Shown: positions 1 to 10,400, counted from the stretch's first letter. The stretch is DNA of 64,000 nt from Microbacterium halotolerans (GCF_003569805.1 NZ_KZ984051.1:182760-246759); one strand, 5' to 3'. A program made the numbers and translations. Notes: a model not told the origin generated them from the sequence alone.

Positions 1-2342
1 AACGGCGCCTCGATCTCGGCGCGACCGAGCAGCTCGGTCATCCGGCGGCGGCGCTGACGCGGGATCAGCGTGACGACACGCCCCTCGTTGCCCGCGCGGC
101 CGGTGCGGCCCGCCCTGTGCAGGTACGTCTTGAACTCATCCGGAGCATCGGCCTGCACGACCAGGTCGACGTCGTCGACGTGGATGCCGCGCGCGGCGAC
201 ATCTGTGGCGACGAGCACCTGCGCCTTGCCCTTCGAGAAGCGCTCGATGTTGCGCGTGCGCTTGGCCTGGTTCAGGTCGCCGTGCAGCGCGATCGCGCGC
301 AGCCCCGCGTCGTCGAACTGCTCGGCGAGCATCTCGGCGTAGGCGCGGGTGCGGGTGAACACGAGCGTCTTGCCGTCGCGATTGACGAGCTGCTCGAGGA
401 TCTCGGCCTTGCGGCGGTGCTCGACCACGATCACGCGGTGGTCGATCGTGCCGGTCTCCTGCGTCTCGCCGGCGACCTCGTAGACGGCGGGCTCGGTGAG
501 GAACTCGTCGACGAGCGAGGCGACCTCGCGGTCGAGGGTCGCGGAGAACAGCAGCTTCTGGCCGCCGTCGGAGGTCAGGCGCAGGATGCGCTGCACCGGC
601 TCGAGGAAGCCGAGCTCGCACATGTGGTCGGCCTCGTCGATCACGCTGGTGGTGATGCTCGACAGGTCGAGTTTGCGCTGCTTGTGCAGATCCTCGATCC
701 GGCCGGGCGTTCCGATCACGATGTCGACGCCCTTCTTCAGCGCGCCGACCTGACGCCCCTGCGGAACGCCGCCGTAGATCTGCGTCGTGAACAGGCCCAC
801 GGCGCGGGCGATCGGCTGCACAGTGCGGTCGATCTGCAGCGCCAGCTCGCGGGTCGGAGCCAGGATGAGGGCGACGGGTGCGCGGCCGAACTCGCGCTTG
901 GTGCCCTTCTGCGCGCGCAGGATGCGCTCGACCAGCGGTGCGCCGAACGCGATCGTCTTGCCGGAGCCGGTGCGGCCTCGGGCGAGCACATCGCGACCGT
1001 CGAGGATCGACGGGGCCGTCGACGCCTGGATCGGGAACGGAGCAGTCGCTCCCATCTCGGTGAGCACCCGCACGATGTTGTCGCCCAGGCCGAGGTCGGC
1101 GAAGGTCGCCTCGGCGACCTCGCCGGCGTCGACCGCCTGCGCGGTGAGCTTCTCATGCACGACGTCGATGCGGTCCTCCTGCGCACGGGTGCGCGGCGCC
1201 TGCTGCTGCTCGCGGTTCTCGCGCCATGCCCGCTCGCCCGCGTGCTCGGTGCGGCCGGATGCGTTATCGCTGCGGTCGGAGCGGGCACCGGATGATCGTG
1301 ACCCGCGGTCGTCGCGCGTGCCGGGGCGACGGTCGTCGCGGTCGAAGCGCGAGCCTGCTCCGCGGTCGTCGCGCGAGGCGGCGCTTCGGTCATCGCGACC
1401 GAAGCGCGATCCGGATCGACGGTCGTCGCGGCCGAACGAGCGCTCGCCTCCGCGATCGGGGCGACGGTCGCCGGAGCGCCCCTCTCCGCCGAACCGGCTG
1501 TCGCGGTGCCCGTATCCGCCGCGGTCTGCGTCGCCGCGGGTGTCACGGCGACGGTCATCGTTCGATGCGCGGCCGCGCTGGAAGCGGTCGGCCCCGCGGG
1601 CATCGCCGAAGCGACGCTCCCCGGCGGAACGGTCGTCGCGGTGCCCGCGGCCGCCGCCGTCGAAGCCGCGATCAGCGCGGTCCGCATCGCGACGACGTGC
1701 ATCCCGGTCCGCGCCGCGGCGATCGGCCTCGAAGCGGCCGTTCCCGCCCCGACGGTCACGGTCGAAGGAGTTCCCTCCGCGCTCAGCACGGTCGCCCCGA
1801 CGCTCGTCGCCGAAGGTGCGTCCGCCGCGGCGGTCATCGCCCTGGCGACGGTCGCGGTTGTCGGCGTCGAAACGGCTGCCGTGGCGGGTGTCGTTCCCGC
1901 GGCGGTCTCCGTCGAAGGAGCGCCCGCCGCGCTCGAACCGGTCGCCTCCGCGTGCGTCGCGGTCGTTCCCGCGATGCCCGCGGTCGTCGCGCTCCGCACC
2001 GCGGGCGCCGCGACGGTCGTCGCCGAACCGATCGTTCCCACGGCCGCCGAAGCGGTCGCCGGCGCGCCCGCCGCGACGGTCTCCGTCGAATGATCGGCCG
2101 CCGCCATCCCGCGAAGACGGGCGCGACTCGTCACGGCCGCCGCGCACGGGGCGACTCGACCCGCCGTTGTCGCGGGAGAAGGCGCGGGCATTGTCACGAC
2201 CGGCGCGGTCCTCGTCCGTCCAGCGCTGCTTGCGCGCGCCGGGACGCTCGGTCGACTGGCCGCGGTGCGAGGACTTCTTCGCGTAGCGCGGATCGAAGTT
2301 CTTCGCGGGGCGCCCGCCTGCGGGCTTCTTGTTCTTAGGCAT
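1..2342 (-). CDS. DEAD-box ATP-dependent RNA helicase with long RDG-rich N-terminal extension (3' partial)
   Basis: The protein starts at ATG 2342 (MPKNKKPAGGRPAKNF) and runs off the window after about 780 residues. Residues about 1-385 are low complexity, built almost only of Arg, Asp, Gly, Ser and Phe (recurring RDDRR, RGGD and SRF units). The helicase core follows: Q-motif region near 434 (GATAPFPIQ), Walker A GRTGSGKT near 455, PTRELALQ near 495, IDEADHM near 570, FSATLDRE near 600 and HRAGRTGRAG near 745. The family unwinds or remodels RNA using ATP, in ribosome assembly and RNA decay. Actinobacterial members usually carry basic disordered tails after the core; a disordered block of this size before it is notable. 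The core assignment is certain, the role of the extension is inference. Confidence 0.95.
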   Translation of the reverse strand, partial: MPKNKKPAGGRPAKNFDPRYAKKSSHRGQSTERPGARKQRWTDEDRAGRDNARAFSRDNGGSSRPVRGGRDESRPSSRDGGGRSFDGDRRGGRAGDRFGGRGNDRFGDDRRGARGAERDDRGHRGNDRDARGGDRFERGGRSFDGDRRGNDTRHGSRFDADNRDRRQGDDRRGGRTFGDERRGDRAERGGNSFDRDRRGGNGRFEADRRGADRDARRRDADRADRGFDGGGRGHRDDRSAGERRFGDARGADRFQRGRASNDDRRRDTRGDADRGGYGHRDSRFGGEGRSGDRRPDRGGERSFGRDDRRSGSRFGRDDRSAASRDDRGAGSRFDRDDRRPGTRDDRGSRSSGARSDRSDNASGRTEHAGERAWRENREQQQAPRTRAQEDRIDVVHEKLTAQAVDAGEVAEATFADLGLGDNIVRVLTEMGATAPFPIQASTAPSILDGRDVLARGRTGSGKTIAFGAPLVERILRAQKGTKREFGRAPVALILAPTRELALQIDRTVQPIARAVGLFTTQIYGGVPQGRQVGALKKGVDIVIGTPGRIEDLHKQRKLDLSSITTSVIDEADHMCELGFLEPVQRILRLTSDGGQKLLFSATLDREVASLVDEFLTEPAVYEVAGETQETGTIDHRVIVVEHRRKAEILEQLVNRDGKTLVFTRTRAYAEMLAEQFDDAGLRAIALHGDLNQAKRTRNIERFSKGKAQVLVATDVAARGIHVDDVDLVVQADAPDEFKTYLHRAGRTGRAGNEGRVVTLIPRQRRRRMTELLGRAEIEAP

Positions 2343-2527
2343 GCTGAATCAGCACCTTCCAGGTGTTCTGCGGCCTCATGCGGACCACAACCACACCCGT
2401 GCACCGTGCACGGCATCCCAAAGCCGACCCTTCAGGATACCGCCCCGCCCTGAGAAACGTCTCTGCCCCATCCGGATCCGCACCGTACGCCAAGATGGAG
2501 ACAGCAGAGCTCACGAAGGAGGACGTC

Positions 2528-3442
2528 ATGTCGACGCACGCCCCGGTCGATCCCACCGGCCAGCAGATCAGGCTCTCCCGCGGAGCCGTGACCGCCCGCA
2601 TCGCCCAGGTGGGTGCGGCGCTGCGCGGGCTCACCGTCGACGGCGCCGACCTCGTCGCCGGCTACCCCGACGGCGTCAAGGCGCCAGGGGCATCCGGGAT
2701 CGTGCTCGTGCCGTGGCCGAACCGCGTGCGCGACGGGCGATGGAACCATGACGGGGCGGAGCAGCAGCTGCCGATCAGCGAGCCGAAGTTCCGCAACGCC
2801 AGCCACGGCCTGCTGCGCTTCACCCCGTACGACATCGAGCAGACCGATGCCGCGGCGACGCTGCGCGCGCGGATCTTCCCGCAGAACGGGTACCCGTTCG
2901 CGCTCGACACCGCGGTCACGTACGCGCTGACGGATGACGGCATCCGGGTGACCCACTCCATCCGGAACATCGGCGCCGATCCGGCACCGGTCGCCGTCGG
3001 CGCGCACCCCTACCTCGCAGTCGGCGACGCCGATCCTGCGGAGGTCACCGTGACCGGCACCGGAACGACCTGGCTCGAGACCGATGAGCGCATGCTGCCG
3101 ATCGCCGAGCACCCCGTGGGCGAGGCGACCGACCTCCGCGCGGGGCGCGCGCTCGGCGCGGGGTTCATGGACCGCTGCTACGCGAACCTCACCCGCGATG
3201 CCGACGGGCTCGCGCGCACGACGCTGACGGCCCCGGACGGCCGGGCCACCACGCTGTGGCAGGGCGAAGGGCTCGACTACACCCACATCTTCATCACAGA
3301 CGGCTACCCCGGCCGCAGCCACGCGGTCGCGATCGAGCCGATGAGCGCCCCGGCCGATGCGCTCAACTCGGGCCGCGGGCTGCGCAGCCTCGCCCCGGGC
3401 GAAGAGCTGACGTTCGAGTGGGGCGTGGTCCGCACCGCCTGA
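2528..3442 (+). CDS. Aldose 1-epimerase family protein
   Basis: A 304-residue galactose mutarotase-like protein. The start at 2528 follows a strong ribosome site AAGGAGG at about 2516-2522. Family landmarks are present: NASHGLLRF with His93, GAHPY with His160 (the catalytic acid position) and AVAIEPM with Glu270 (the catalytic base position). The family interconverts alpha and beta anomers of hexoses in the cytoplasm. It is a single gene, convergent with the LuxR-type regulator downstream and separated from it by a palindromic repeat. Substrate cannot be read from sequence. Confidence 0.9.
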   Translation: MSTHAPVDPTGQQIRLSRGAVTARIAQVGAALRGLTVDGADLVAGYPDGVKAPGASGIVLVPWPNRVRDGRWNHDGAEQQLPISEPKFRNASHGLLRFTPYDIEQTDAAATLRARIFPQNGYPFALDTAVTYALTDDGIRVTHSIRNIGADPAPVAVGAHPYLAVGDADPAEVTVTGTGTTWLETDERMLPIAEHPVGEATDLRAGRALGAGFMDRCYANLTRDADGLARTTLTAPDGRATTLWQGEGLDYTHIFITDGYPGRSHAVAIEPMSAPADALNSGRGLRSLAPGEELTFEWGVVRTA

Positions 3443-3472
3443 CGCGCGGGGCTCGGAGCGCTTCCACTGCTC

Positions 3473-3545
3473 GCGAGATGCGCACGTCTTCGACATCCGG
3501 GCGTCCAGAACGGCGCATCTCGGCGAAGAGTGCGCATCTCGGCAG
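3473..3545. repeat. Intergenic palindromic element, family A, copy 1
   Basis: The left part contains GAGATGCGCAC and the right end TGCGCATCTCGGCAG, with a third internal GCGCATCTCGGCGAA. The same layout, with the shared CTTTTTCGACATCCGG-like centre, occurs at 7343-7419. It lies between two convergent gene ends and could fold as a bidirectional terminator, but it has no T-run. Confidence 0.75.
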
Positions 3546-3556
3546 CAGGGCATGCG

Positions 3557-6142
3557 TCAGCGGGGGCGGAGAACCTCGCGCAGTTCGGCGCGGCGGGTGA
3601 CGCCGAGCTTGCGGTAGATGGCGGCCAGCTGGTTGTTCACCGTGTGGGGCGATACGCCGTGCCGCTCGGCGATCTCCTTCGTCGTGAAGCGTTCAGCGGC
3701 CAGTCGAGCGACCTCGCGCTCCCGTTCGGTCAGCTGCGCCGAACGATCGGGCTGCCCCGCCCACAACGGCATCCCCGGCGCACCCGTCAGCAGCTCCGCC
3801 GCGCGCACCGAGCACCTCCTCGCCTGCAGCTCCGCTGTCGCGTCCTGCGTCGGCCGGATGGACAGCCCCATCCAGATGTCGGCGGCCGTTGAGACGAGCC
3901 CGAGTTCGGCGGCCTCCTCGGCGAGCGCATCGAGCGCGTCCGCATCCCCTGACATCACTGCCTCAGCGTGCTGGACGAACAGCTCGAGCATGCCGCCCCC
4001 GGCCAGCGACGCCGCATGCCGCAGCACGGCCGCGGCGGCAGGCACGTCGTGTCCGAGCCTCGCGGCGCAATGAGCCAGCATGCCGCCGAAGTACGTGTGC
4101 TGCGCGGCCAGCAGCCCTTCGGCGGTCGCCAGAAGCGTCTCCCCCGCCTCACCGCGGCGCCCCTCGAGGTACGAACCGCGCGCACGGACCCAGCCGCCCA
4201 GCATCACCACCTTCGGGTCGTCGACCGCGGCATCCGGAACCTGTTCGAACGCCTGCGCCGACTGTGCGGCGCGGCCTGCGGCCGATGCCGCCGCCCCGGT
4301 GAGCGCGTGTGCGGCGGGAAGGAGCCCTGCCGTATCCCGCCAGTCGAGATGAGCGGTCGCGGACTGCGCCGCCCGAAGCGCGGCATCCGCGCCGGCGGAG
4401 AACAGCTCGAGCACGCCGAGCGCATACTCCCAGGCCCCGAGACTCTCCGGCGTCCGGGAGCCGGCCGAGGCGATCGCCTCGCGGATCCGGCGGCGCGTCG
4501 CGAGCACGTCGCCGCTGTACGACAGCGCCATCACCTCGGCGAGATCGATCAGCGAGGCGCCGCCAGGAACCAGGGCGAGCACCTCATCCGGAATGCGCCG
4601 CAGATCGGGCAGCAGCCGTTCCGCTTCGCCGAGCGGCCCGGAGATGAGCCCGCCCATCGCCGTCGTGATCAGCCCCAGCGCGGTCTCGGCACCCATAGCG
4701 CCGACGTCCGCCACAGGGCTCGCTTCGACGCGCTCGCTCTGCGTTCCGGCCACGGAGGCCCACCGCATCCGAGCCCGTGCCAGATGCGCAGCTGCGGTGT
4801 CGTCGTCGACGACGGCCGCCGCGTCCGTGAGCACCGCGAGCGCCGCAGCCGCGTCATGCCGACGGACCCCGAGATGCTGCGCCATGGCGAGCGCGACCGA
4901 CACGCGCTCGGCATCGGTGCGGACGTGCATCTGCGCGGCGCGGAAGGCCGCATCCGCCTCGGATGTCTCGCCGAGAGCGGAGGCCGCCGACCCCACCACG
5001 CGGTGGGCCGCCGGGTTCGTCGGGTCGCCGGCGAGCGCCGCCTTCGCGGCCAGAAGCGCCAGGGGCTCGTCGAACGCTCCCAACGCGTGCTCGGCGAGCC
5101 CGACCGCCGCGTCGGGGTCGATCTCGTATCCGTACCGGACGGCGAGCGCATCGGCACGGCGCGCAGCATCCGGGCTGCCGCTCGCGGACGCATCACGAAG
5201 CGCCCTGATCGACTCTCCGGCCAGTTCCCGCCGCAGAGCAGCCGACCCGCGAGTTCGGAGGTGCTCGACGTCGAGCGGGTGGATCAGGCGAATCCATCCG
5301 GATGCCGTCGGTTCGATGAGCCCCGCATGTGCGAGCGCACGGCGATCAGCGGGGGCGATGGCCGCCGACGGATACTCGCCGGCGAGCGCAGCGCACGTGA
5401 CGGCTTCGACGGCCGACAGGTCCAGAGCGGCGAGCTTCGCCTCCGCCCGCTCGGCCAGGCGCGGTGTCGGCATCGGGGCGTCGCGCAGCTCCCATCCGTG
5501 CTCGGATTCTACGAGCCGGTCGGAGTCGCGCGATCCGGCGATGAGCTCGGTCAGCTGCAGCGGACTGCCTCCGCTCGCGAGCGCGAGTTTCGATACGGCC
5601 GCGGGCGTCGCCGGGCCGCCGAGTTCGCGTTCGATGATCTCGGCGGCCTCGGCACTCGTCAGCGGAAGCACGCTGACCGGGGCCAGGTCACCGCTGTCGC
5701 AGAGCGCGCGCACGCCGTCGGGCACAGCCGCGATGTCGGTGGCGGTGAGGATCGCGGGGAGCCTGGTGGTCTGCACCAGCTTGAGGATCACGAACAGGGA
5801 GGCAGGATCGACGTGCTCGACGCCGTCGACCAGCAGCGCGCTGGTCGAGCGCCGACGGGCGAACGCATCGATGATCCCGGCGGGGCTGCTCGGCATGGTG
5901 ACGGCGAGCTCGGCGACGCCGAGGAACAGTCCCAGCGGCACGTCGCCGCCGACGCTGTGGGCTGCGAGCACCGGGGCCGTCGAGCCGCGCCGCTGCAGCT
6001 TGGCGCTGGCGGCGCGCAGCATCCGGCTCTTCCCTGCACCGTGCGCGCCCGTGACAAGAAGCCCGCGTCCGGCCGCAGCGTGCTGCTCATCCAACAGGTC
6101 GAGCAGCTGCTCGCTCCCCATCGGTCCGACGGTCCACCCCAT
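3557..6142 (-). CDS. Large LuxR-family transcriptional regulator with N-terminal AAA ATPase
   Basis: An 861-residue protein of the large ATP-binding LuxR (LAL/MalT-like) type. Walker A GAHGAGKS is at residues 32-39, a helical TPR-like middle fills most of the rest, and a LuxR-type helix-turn-helix occupies about 804-861 (LTEREREVARL, then KEIAERHGVSPHTVNNQL). Start ATG 6142 follows an AGGAGG-rich stretch. Such proteins bind ATP and an effector and then activate transcription; the effector here is unknown. It is divergent from the DUF4870 gene, and two hairpins lie in the shared promoter region. Confidence 0.9.
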   Translation of the reverse strand: MGWTVGPMGSEQLLDLLDEQHAAAGRGLLVTGAHGAGKSRMLRAASAKLQRRGSTAPVLAAHSVGGDVPLGLFLGVAELAVTMPSSPAGIIDAFARRRSTSALLVDGVEHVDPASLFVILKLVQTTRLPAILTATDIAAVPDGVRALCDSGDLAPVSVLPLTSAEAAEIIERELGGPATPAAVSKLALASGGSPLQLTELIAGSRDSDRLVESEHGWELRDAPMPTPRLAERAEAKLAALDLSAVEAVTCAALAGEYPSAAIAPADRRALAHAGLIEPTASGWIRLIHPLDVEHLRTRGSAALRRELAGESIRALRDASASGSPDAARRADALAVRYGYEIDPDAAVGLAEHALGAFDEPLALLAAKAALAGDPTNPAAHRVVGSAASALGETSEADAAFRAAQMHVRTDAERVSVALAMAQHLGVRRHDAAAALAVLTDAAAVVDDDTAAAHLARARMRWASVAGTQSERVEASPVADVGAMGAETALGLITTAMGGLISGPLGEAERLLPDLRRIPDEVLALVPGGASLIDLAEVMALSYSGDVLATRRRIREAIASAGSRTPESLGAWEYALGVLELFSAGADAALRAAQSATAHLDWRDTAGLLPAAHALTGAAASAAGRAAQSAQAFEQVPDAAVDDPKVVMLGGWVRARGSYLEGRRGEAGETLLATAEGLLAAQHTYFGGMLAHCAARLGHDVPAAAAVLRHAASLAGGGMLELFVQHAEAVMSGDADALDALAEEAAELGLVSTAADIWMGLSIRPTQDATAELQARRCSVRAAELLTGAPGMPLWAGQPDRSAQLTEREREVARLAAERFTTKEIAERHGVSPHTVNNQLAAIYRKLGVTRRAELREVLRPR

Positions 6143-6194
6143 GGCCGTGCCTCCCTGCCTCCTCGCAACGATTCACTGCGGTCGGTGAGGGCTG

Positions 6195-6233
6195 CATAGT
6201 GCTTTTCTCACTATGGAGCCGAGTGTTCGGCTC
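6195..6233. promoter_or_regulatory. Two adjacent inverted repeats in a divergent promoter region
   Basis: CATAGTG (6195-6201) pairs with CACTATG (6209-6215), and directly after it GAGCCGA (6216-6222) pairs with TCGGCTC (6227-6233). They sit 60-ish bp from the LuxR-type regulator start and over 100 bp before the DUF4870 gene. Either could be the regulator's own binding site; this is inference. Confidence 0.5.
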
Positions 6234-6348
6234 AGCCTAGCGTGAGACCGCGCTTCCGCCCTCGGATGCGTCGGCGTTCGGCGCTCCGCCGCCGTCGCAT
6301 CACCGAACGCGGCGGCAGGCATCGAAATCGTGCACGAAGGAGAGAACA

Positions 6349-6738
6349 ATGACCGACTACGCGTCACCACAGCAGGAAGGGTCCGCCCCGCAGGCTGCGG
6401 GCATCGATCCCAAGGTCGGCGGCCTGCTCGCATACTTCACGTGGATCGGTGGGCTCATCATGCTGCTCACCCAGAAGCACTCTGAGGTCCGGTTCCACGG
6501 GGCCCAGTCGATTCTGTTCAACATCGCGCTGTTCGCGATCTACCTGGTGATCGGAGTCCTTCAGTTCATCGCCGGGCTGATCTTCTGGGCACTGGGCCTG
6601 GCCGTCGGCGTCCTCTATGCGCTTGCCGCCGTCGGCGGTCTGGTGCTCTGGATCGTGCTGGCCGTCAAGGGCTACGGGCTCGTCCACTACCGGCTGCCGG
6701 TGATCGGGAAGATCGCCGAGAAGTGGGCCGCCTCGTGA
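6349..6738 (+). CDS. DUF4870 domain-containing (Tic20-like) membrane protein
   Basis: A 129-residue protein with an N-terminal hydrophilic stretch of about 20 residues and three or four hydrophobic helices. The motif KHSEVRFHGAQS, followed by a membrane helix, is characteristic of DUF4870. The start follows AAGGAGAGAAC. Function of the family is unknown. It is followed 57 bp later by a lipoprotein gene on the same strand, so the two may be co-transcribed. Confidence 0.9.
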   Translation: MTDYASPQQEGSAPQAAGIDPKVGGLLAYFTWIGGLIMLLTQKHSEVRFHGAQSILFNIALFAIYLVIGVLQFIAGLIFWALGLAVGVLYALAAVGGLVLWIVLAVKGYGLVHYRLPVIGKIAEKWAAS

Positions 6739-6794
6739 GACGTCGGCGGCTCCCCTCGATCGATGACGTTCCGCACGTGAAGAAGGACTAGGAC

Positions 6795-7286
6795 ATGCGC
6801 CGCACACCCGTGTTCGCACGAATCACAGGCATCGCACTCGGAGCCGCAGCCGTCTGCGCGCTCACCGGGTGCTTCAGCAACCCGCTCGACGACATGTCGG
6901 AGGGCCTCGCCCAGGGCGGCGCGGAGAAGATCGTCGAGGGCATCACGGAAGGCGAGACCGACGTCGAGTTCGGCGACATCCCCGACGACTTCCCCGATGA
7001 GATCACGCTCGTCTCGGACACCGTCGTGCAGGGCATGTCGATCAATTCGGATGACGGCACGGGCACGATGGTGATGGTGTCCGACTCCCGCAGCGTCGAC
7101 GAGCTCGCGCAGCAGGTCAAGACGGATTTTGCGGACTGGGAGGAGACCGTGTGGAGCGACATGGGCGAGATGGTGACGGGGATATACACGCTCGACGAAA
7201 CACTGTCGGTCACGGTCGGCATCGTCGAAGGCTCCGGTGACGAAGACACCATGGTCTCCTACACCGCCATCGTCACGGAACCCTGA
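6795..7286 (+). CDS. Putative lipoprotein of unknown function
   Basis: A 163-residue protein whose N-terminus is a type II signal: MRRTP..., a hydrophobic stretch, then the lipobox LTGC with Cys at about residue 27. The mature part is acidic (runs of Asp and Glu in DVEFGDIPDDFPDE) and otherwise unrecognised. The ribosome site GAAGGA precedes the start. It probably sits on the outer face of the membrane. It ends before a palindromic element of family A. Confidence 0.85.
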   Translation: MRRTPVFARITGIALGAAAVCALTGCFSNPLDDMSEGLAQGGAEKIVEGITEGETDVEFGDIPDDFPDEITLVSDTVVQGMSINSDDGTGTMVMVSDSRSVDELAQQVKTDFADWEETVWSDMGEMVTGIYTLDETLSVTVGIVEGSGDEDTMVSYTAIVTEP

Positions 7287-7342
7287 CCCGCTGAACGGCC
7301 GCCGGCGCGGTCGCCACACCCCGCCTGCCCCGCACCACCGGG

Positions 7343-7419
7343 CTGCCGAGATGCGCACTTTTTCGACATCCGGGGCGACCAAAGCGGCGCATCTCGGCGA
7401 AAGGTGCGCATCTCGGCAG
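7343..7419. repeat. Intergenic palindromic element, family A, copy 2
   Basis: CTGCCGAGATGCGCAC (7343-7358) and GTGCGCATCTCGGCAG (7404-7419) are perfect 16-bp inverted arms around a 45-bp centre. It is the better preserved partner of the copy at 3473-3545 and again lies between convergent gene ends. Confidence 0.85.
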
Positions 7420-7430
7420 CTGGGCGCGGG

Positions 7431-10400
7431 TCAGTTCTGGTGGCGGGCGCGGCGGGTCTGGACGGGTGAGGCCGCGGGGAGGGCGTGCGCCGACTCCTGG
7501 TCGTCCGGATGCTGCACGGTGACCGTCACGATCGGGGTCTCGCCCGGCACAGCGCCCGGGCGATGCACGTCGACGACCGTCTGGCCGCGCTGCTGCGCGC
7601 GGGTCATCGGCTCCGTCGGCGTCACGACCGTGCCGGTCGTGCGTTCGACGTCCGTACCCGGACGGGTCGTATGCGCATCTCCCCCGGTGCTGCGACTCCC
7701 GCCCGCCCCGGAGCCGATGGTGCCCGGTGAGGCGCCGTCACCTGCGGCACGGCCGTCGCCTGACGCCGCATCGCCGCCGGAGAGCACAGGGATCTGGGCG
7801 TCCGCGGGGCCTGCGGGCTCCGCGCGGTCGTCGTCCTGGCTGATGCCGTGCCCGCCATGGCCGCCGCTAGGTGCATCCGGAGCCTGGCTGCCTCCGCCAT
7901 CCGGCCCCTCGCCGCGTCGGGCCCGGCGACGCTCGCGCGCGCCCTCGACGAGGTTGTACAGCGTGGGCAGCACGATCAGTGTCAGGAACGTCGACGAGAC
8001 GAGGCCGCCGATCACCACGATCGCGAGGGGCTGCGAGATGAATCCGCCGTGACCGGTGATCCCGAGCGCCATCGGTGTGAGGGCGAAGATCGTCGCCAGC
8101 GCCGTCATCAGAATGGGGCGCAGACGCATCGACGACCCGGCGAGCGTGGCGTCGTGAGCGCTCAGCCCGTGCCGGTCGCGGTACTGGTTGACGAGGTCGA
8201 CGAGCACGATCGCGTTGGTGACCACGATGCCGATCAGCATCAGCACGCCGATGAGCGAGGCGACACCGAGCGGCACGCCGGTGACCACCTGCAGGATGAT
8301 GGCGCCCGTCGCCGCGAACGGCACGGAGACCAGCAGCAGCAGCGGCTGGCGCAGCGACTTGAAGGTCGCCACCATCACGACGTAGATGATCAGGATCGCC
8401 GCGAGCATCGCGATGCCGAGCTGTGTGAACGAGTCCTGCTGCTCGGTGGCGACACCGCCGATGTCGGCGCTGGCGCCCTCCGGCAGGTCGGCCGCGTCGA
8501 TCGCCTGCTGCACCGACGTCGTCGCAACGGTGAGGTCGTCGCTGGACGGCGGCACCGTGATCGTCGCGGTCAGCCGCCCCTCGACGGTCGTGATCGACGC
8601 GGGCGAGGAGCTCTCGGTCACCTCTGCGATGTCGTCCAGCGCGATGACGCCAGTCGCCGTGGGCACGTCGAGCTCCTGCAGCTCGGAGATCGTCATCGGC
8701 GGCTCGTCGCTGGCGAGGTAGATCGTGACGGATCGGTCGTCGAGCTCGATCGTGCCTGCCTGCTGAGGCTGCATCGCCTGGTCGACCAGGTTGCCGACGG
8801 CGGCCTCGCTCAGCCCGCGCTCGGCTGCCGCTTCGCGGTCGACCTGCACCTGGATGAACGGCAGCGCCGCCTGGAGGTTGTGGGTGACCTCGCCGATTCC
8901 GTCCTTGCCGTCGATCTCCCCGACGAGGGTCTCGGTCGCCTCGCGCACCTCGTCCGACGTACCGGCGGAGACCTCGACGGTGATATCGGACGACCCCATG
9001 CCAGCGGAGGCCGCGACGGTGAGCTCTCCCGCATCGTCGCCGAGCTCGTCGAGCGCGGTCTGCACGTCGTCGCGCAGCTGCTCCTGGTCGGCATCCGGAT
9101 CGGTCATCACCGAGAACGTGATGCCGCCGCCTCCCATCAGGGGCGAGCCGCTCGAACCGATCGACACCTGCACGTCGTCGACGCCGTCGACGGTCTGCAG
9201 CTGCTCCTCGACCTGCTGCGCGGCGGCATCCTGCTCATCGAGGCTGGCGGCGTCGCCGACCTCCTGCGAAACCGTCAGCGTGTTCTGGCCGGAGTCGCCG
9301 AGGAACGAGATCTTCATCATCGGAGCGAGCATCACGGTGCCGATCATCACGATCGCGGCGAGGCCGAGCGTCGACCACGAGTGCCGCAGCGTCCACCGCA
9401 GGATCGGCGCGTATGCCTTCTGCAGTCGCGACGGCGGCGCAGCCGGATCCTCCGGGTCGATCGCGCGGCCGTGCTCGTCGAGGAGCGGTCTGCCCGGCTT
9501 CATGAACCAGTACGCGAGCACCGGCACGATCGTGAGCGCGACCAGCAGCGAGGCGAGCATCGCGATCGTCACCGTCATCGCGAACGGCCGGAACAGCTCG
9601 CCCACCATGTCGCCGACGAAGGCGATCGGGAGGAAGACGGCCACGGTGGTGATCGTCGATGCGGTGATCGCGCCTGCCACCTCCTTGACCGCGAGCCGGA
9701 TCGCCGCGCCCTTGTCCGCACCTTGGACGTAGTGGCGCTTGATGTTCTCGATCACCACGATCGAGTCGTCGACGACGCGGCCGATCGAGATCGTGAGCGC
9801 GCCGAGCGTCAGCATGTTGAGCGAGTAGCCGAAGGCCTGCATGCTCGCGAACGAGATCAGCACGCTCGTCGGGATCGAGATCGCCGTGACGAGGGTGGAG
9901 CGGATCGAGAGCAGGAACACCAGGATGACCAGCACCGCGAACACGAGGCCGAGCAGTCCCTCGACAGCGAGGGTCTCGATCGAGTCGGTGATGAACGGGG
10001 CCTGGTCGAAGACGACCGTATATTCCGCTCCGGGAATCTGACTGATCACGTCATCGAGAGCCGCCGTCACACCGTCGGACACATCAACCGTGTTGCCGTC
10101 GGGGAGCTTCGTGATCGAGATCGAGATCGCGTCCTCGCCGTTGACGCGCGAGACAGATGAGACGGGATCGTTCTCGAGTGCCACGTCGGCGACGTCGCCG
10201 ATCGTCCTGGCATCCGGTGCCGTCTGCTCGCCCGTGAGCGGGTCGGTCTGCGGCTGGCCGACCAGCGGCAGCGCCCTGATGGCGTCGACCGATGTGAGAC
10301 GGTCGCCGGTCTGCACGGTGAGCGTCTCACCGTCCTGCGTGATCTCGCCGCCGGGAAACAGCGAACCGTTCTGCTGCAGCGCGTCGGTGATGGCCTGCTG

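Noticed and set aside
117..1295. Long open frame antisense to the helicase gene
   Set aside because: Composition is arginine-rich nonsense typical of the strand opposite a high-GC gene; the minus-strand frame has complete helicase motifs.
3968..6199. 743-codon plus-strand frame opposite the LuxR-type regulator
   Set aside because: No family motif and a repetitive Arg/Gly composition; the minus-strand frame carries Walker A and the helix-turn-helix.
7848..10160. 770-codon plus-strand frame opposite the RND gene
   Set aside because: Arg/His/Asp-rich shadow of the exporter; no hydrophobic helices or domain.
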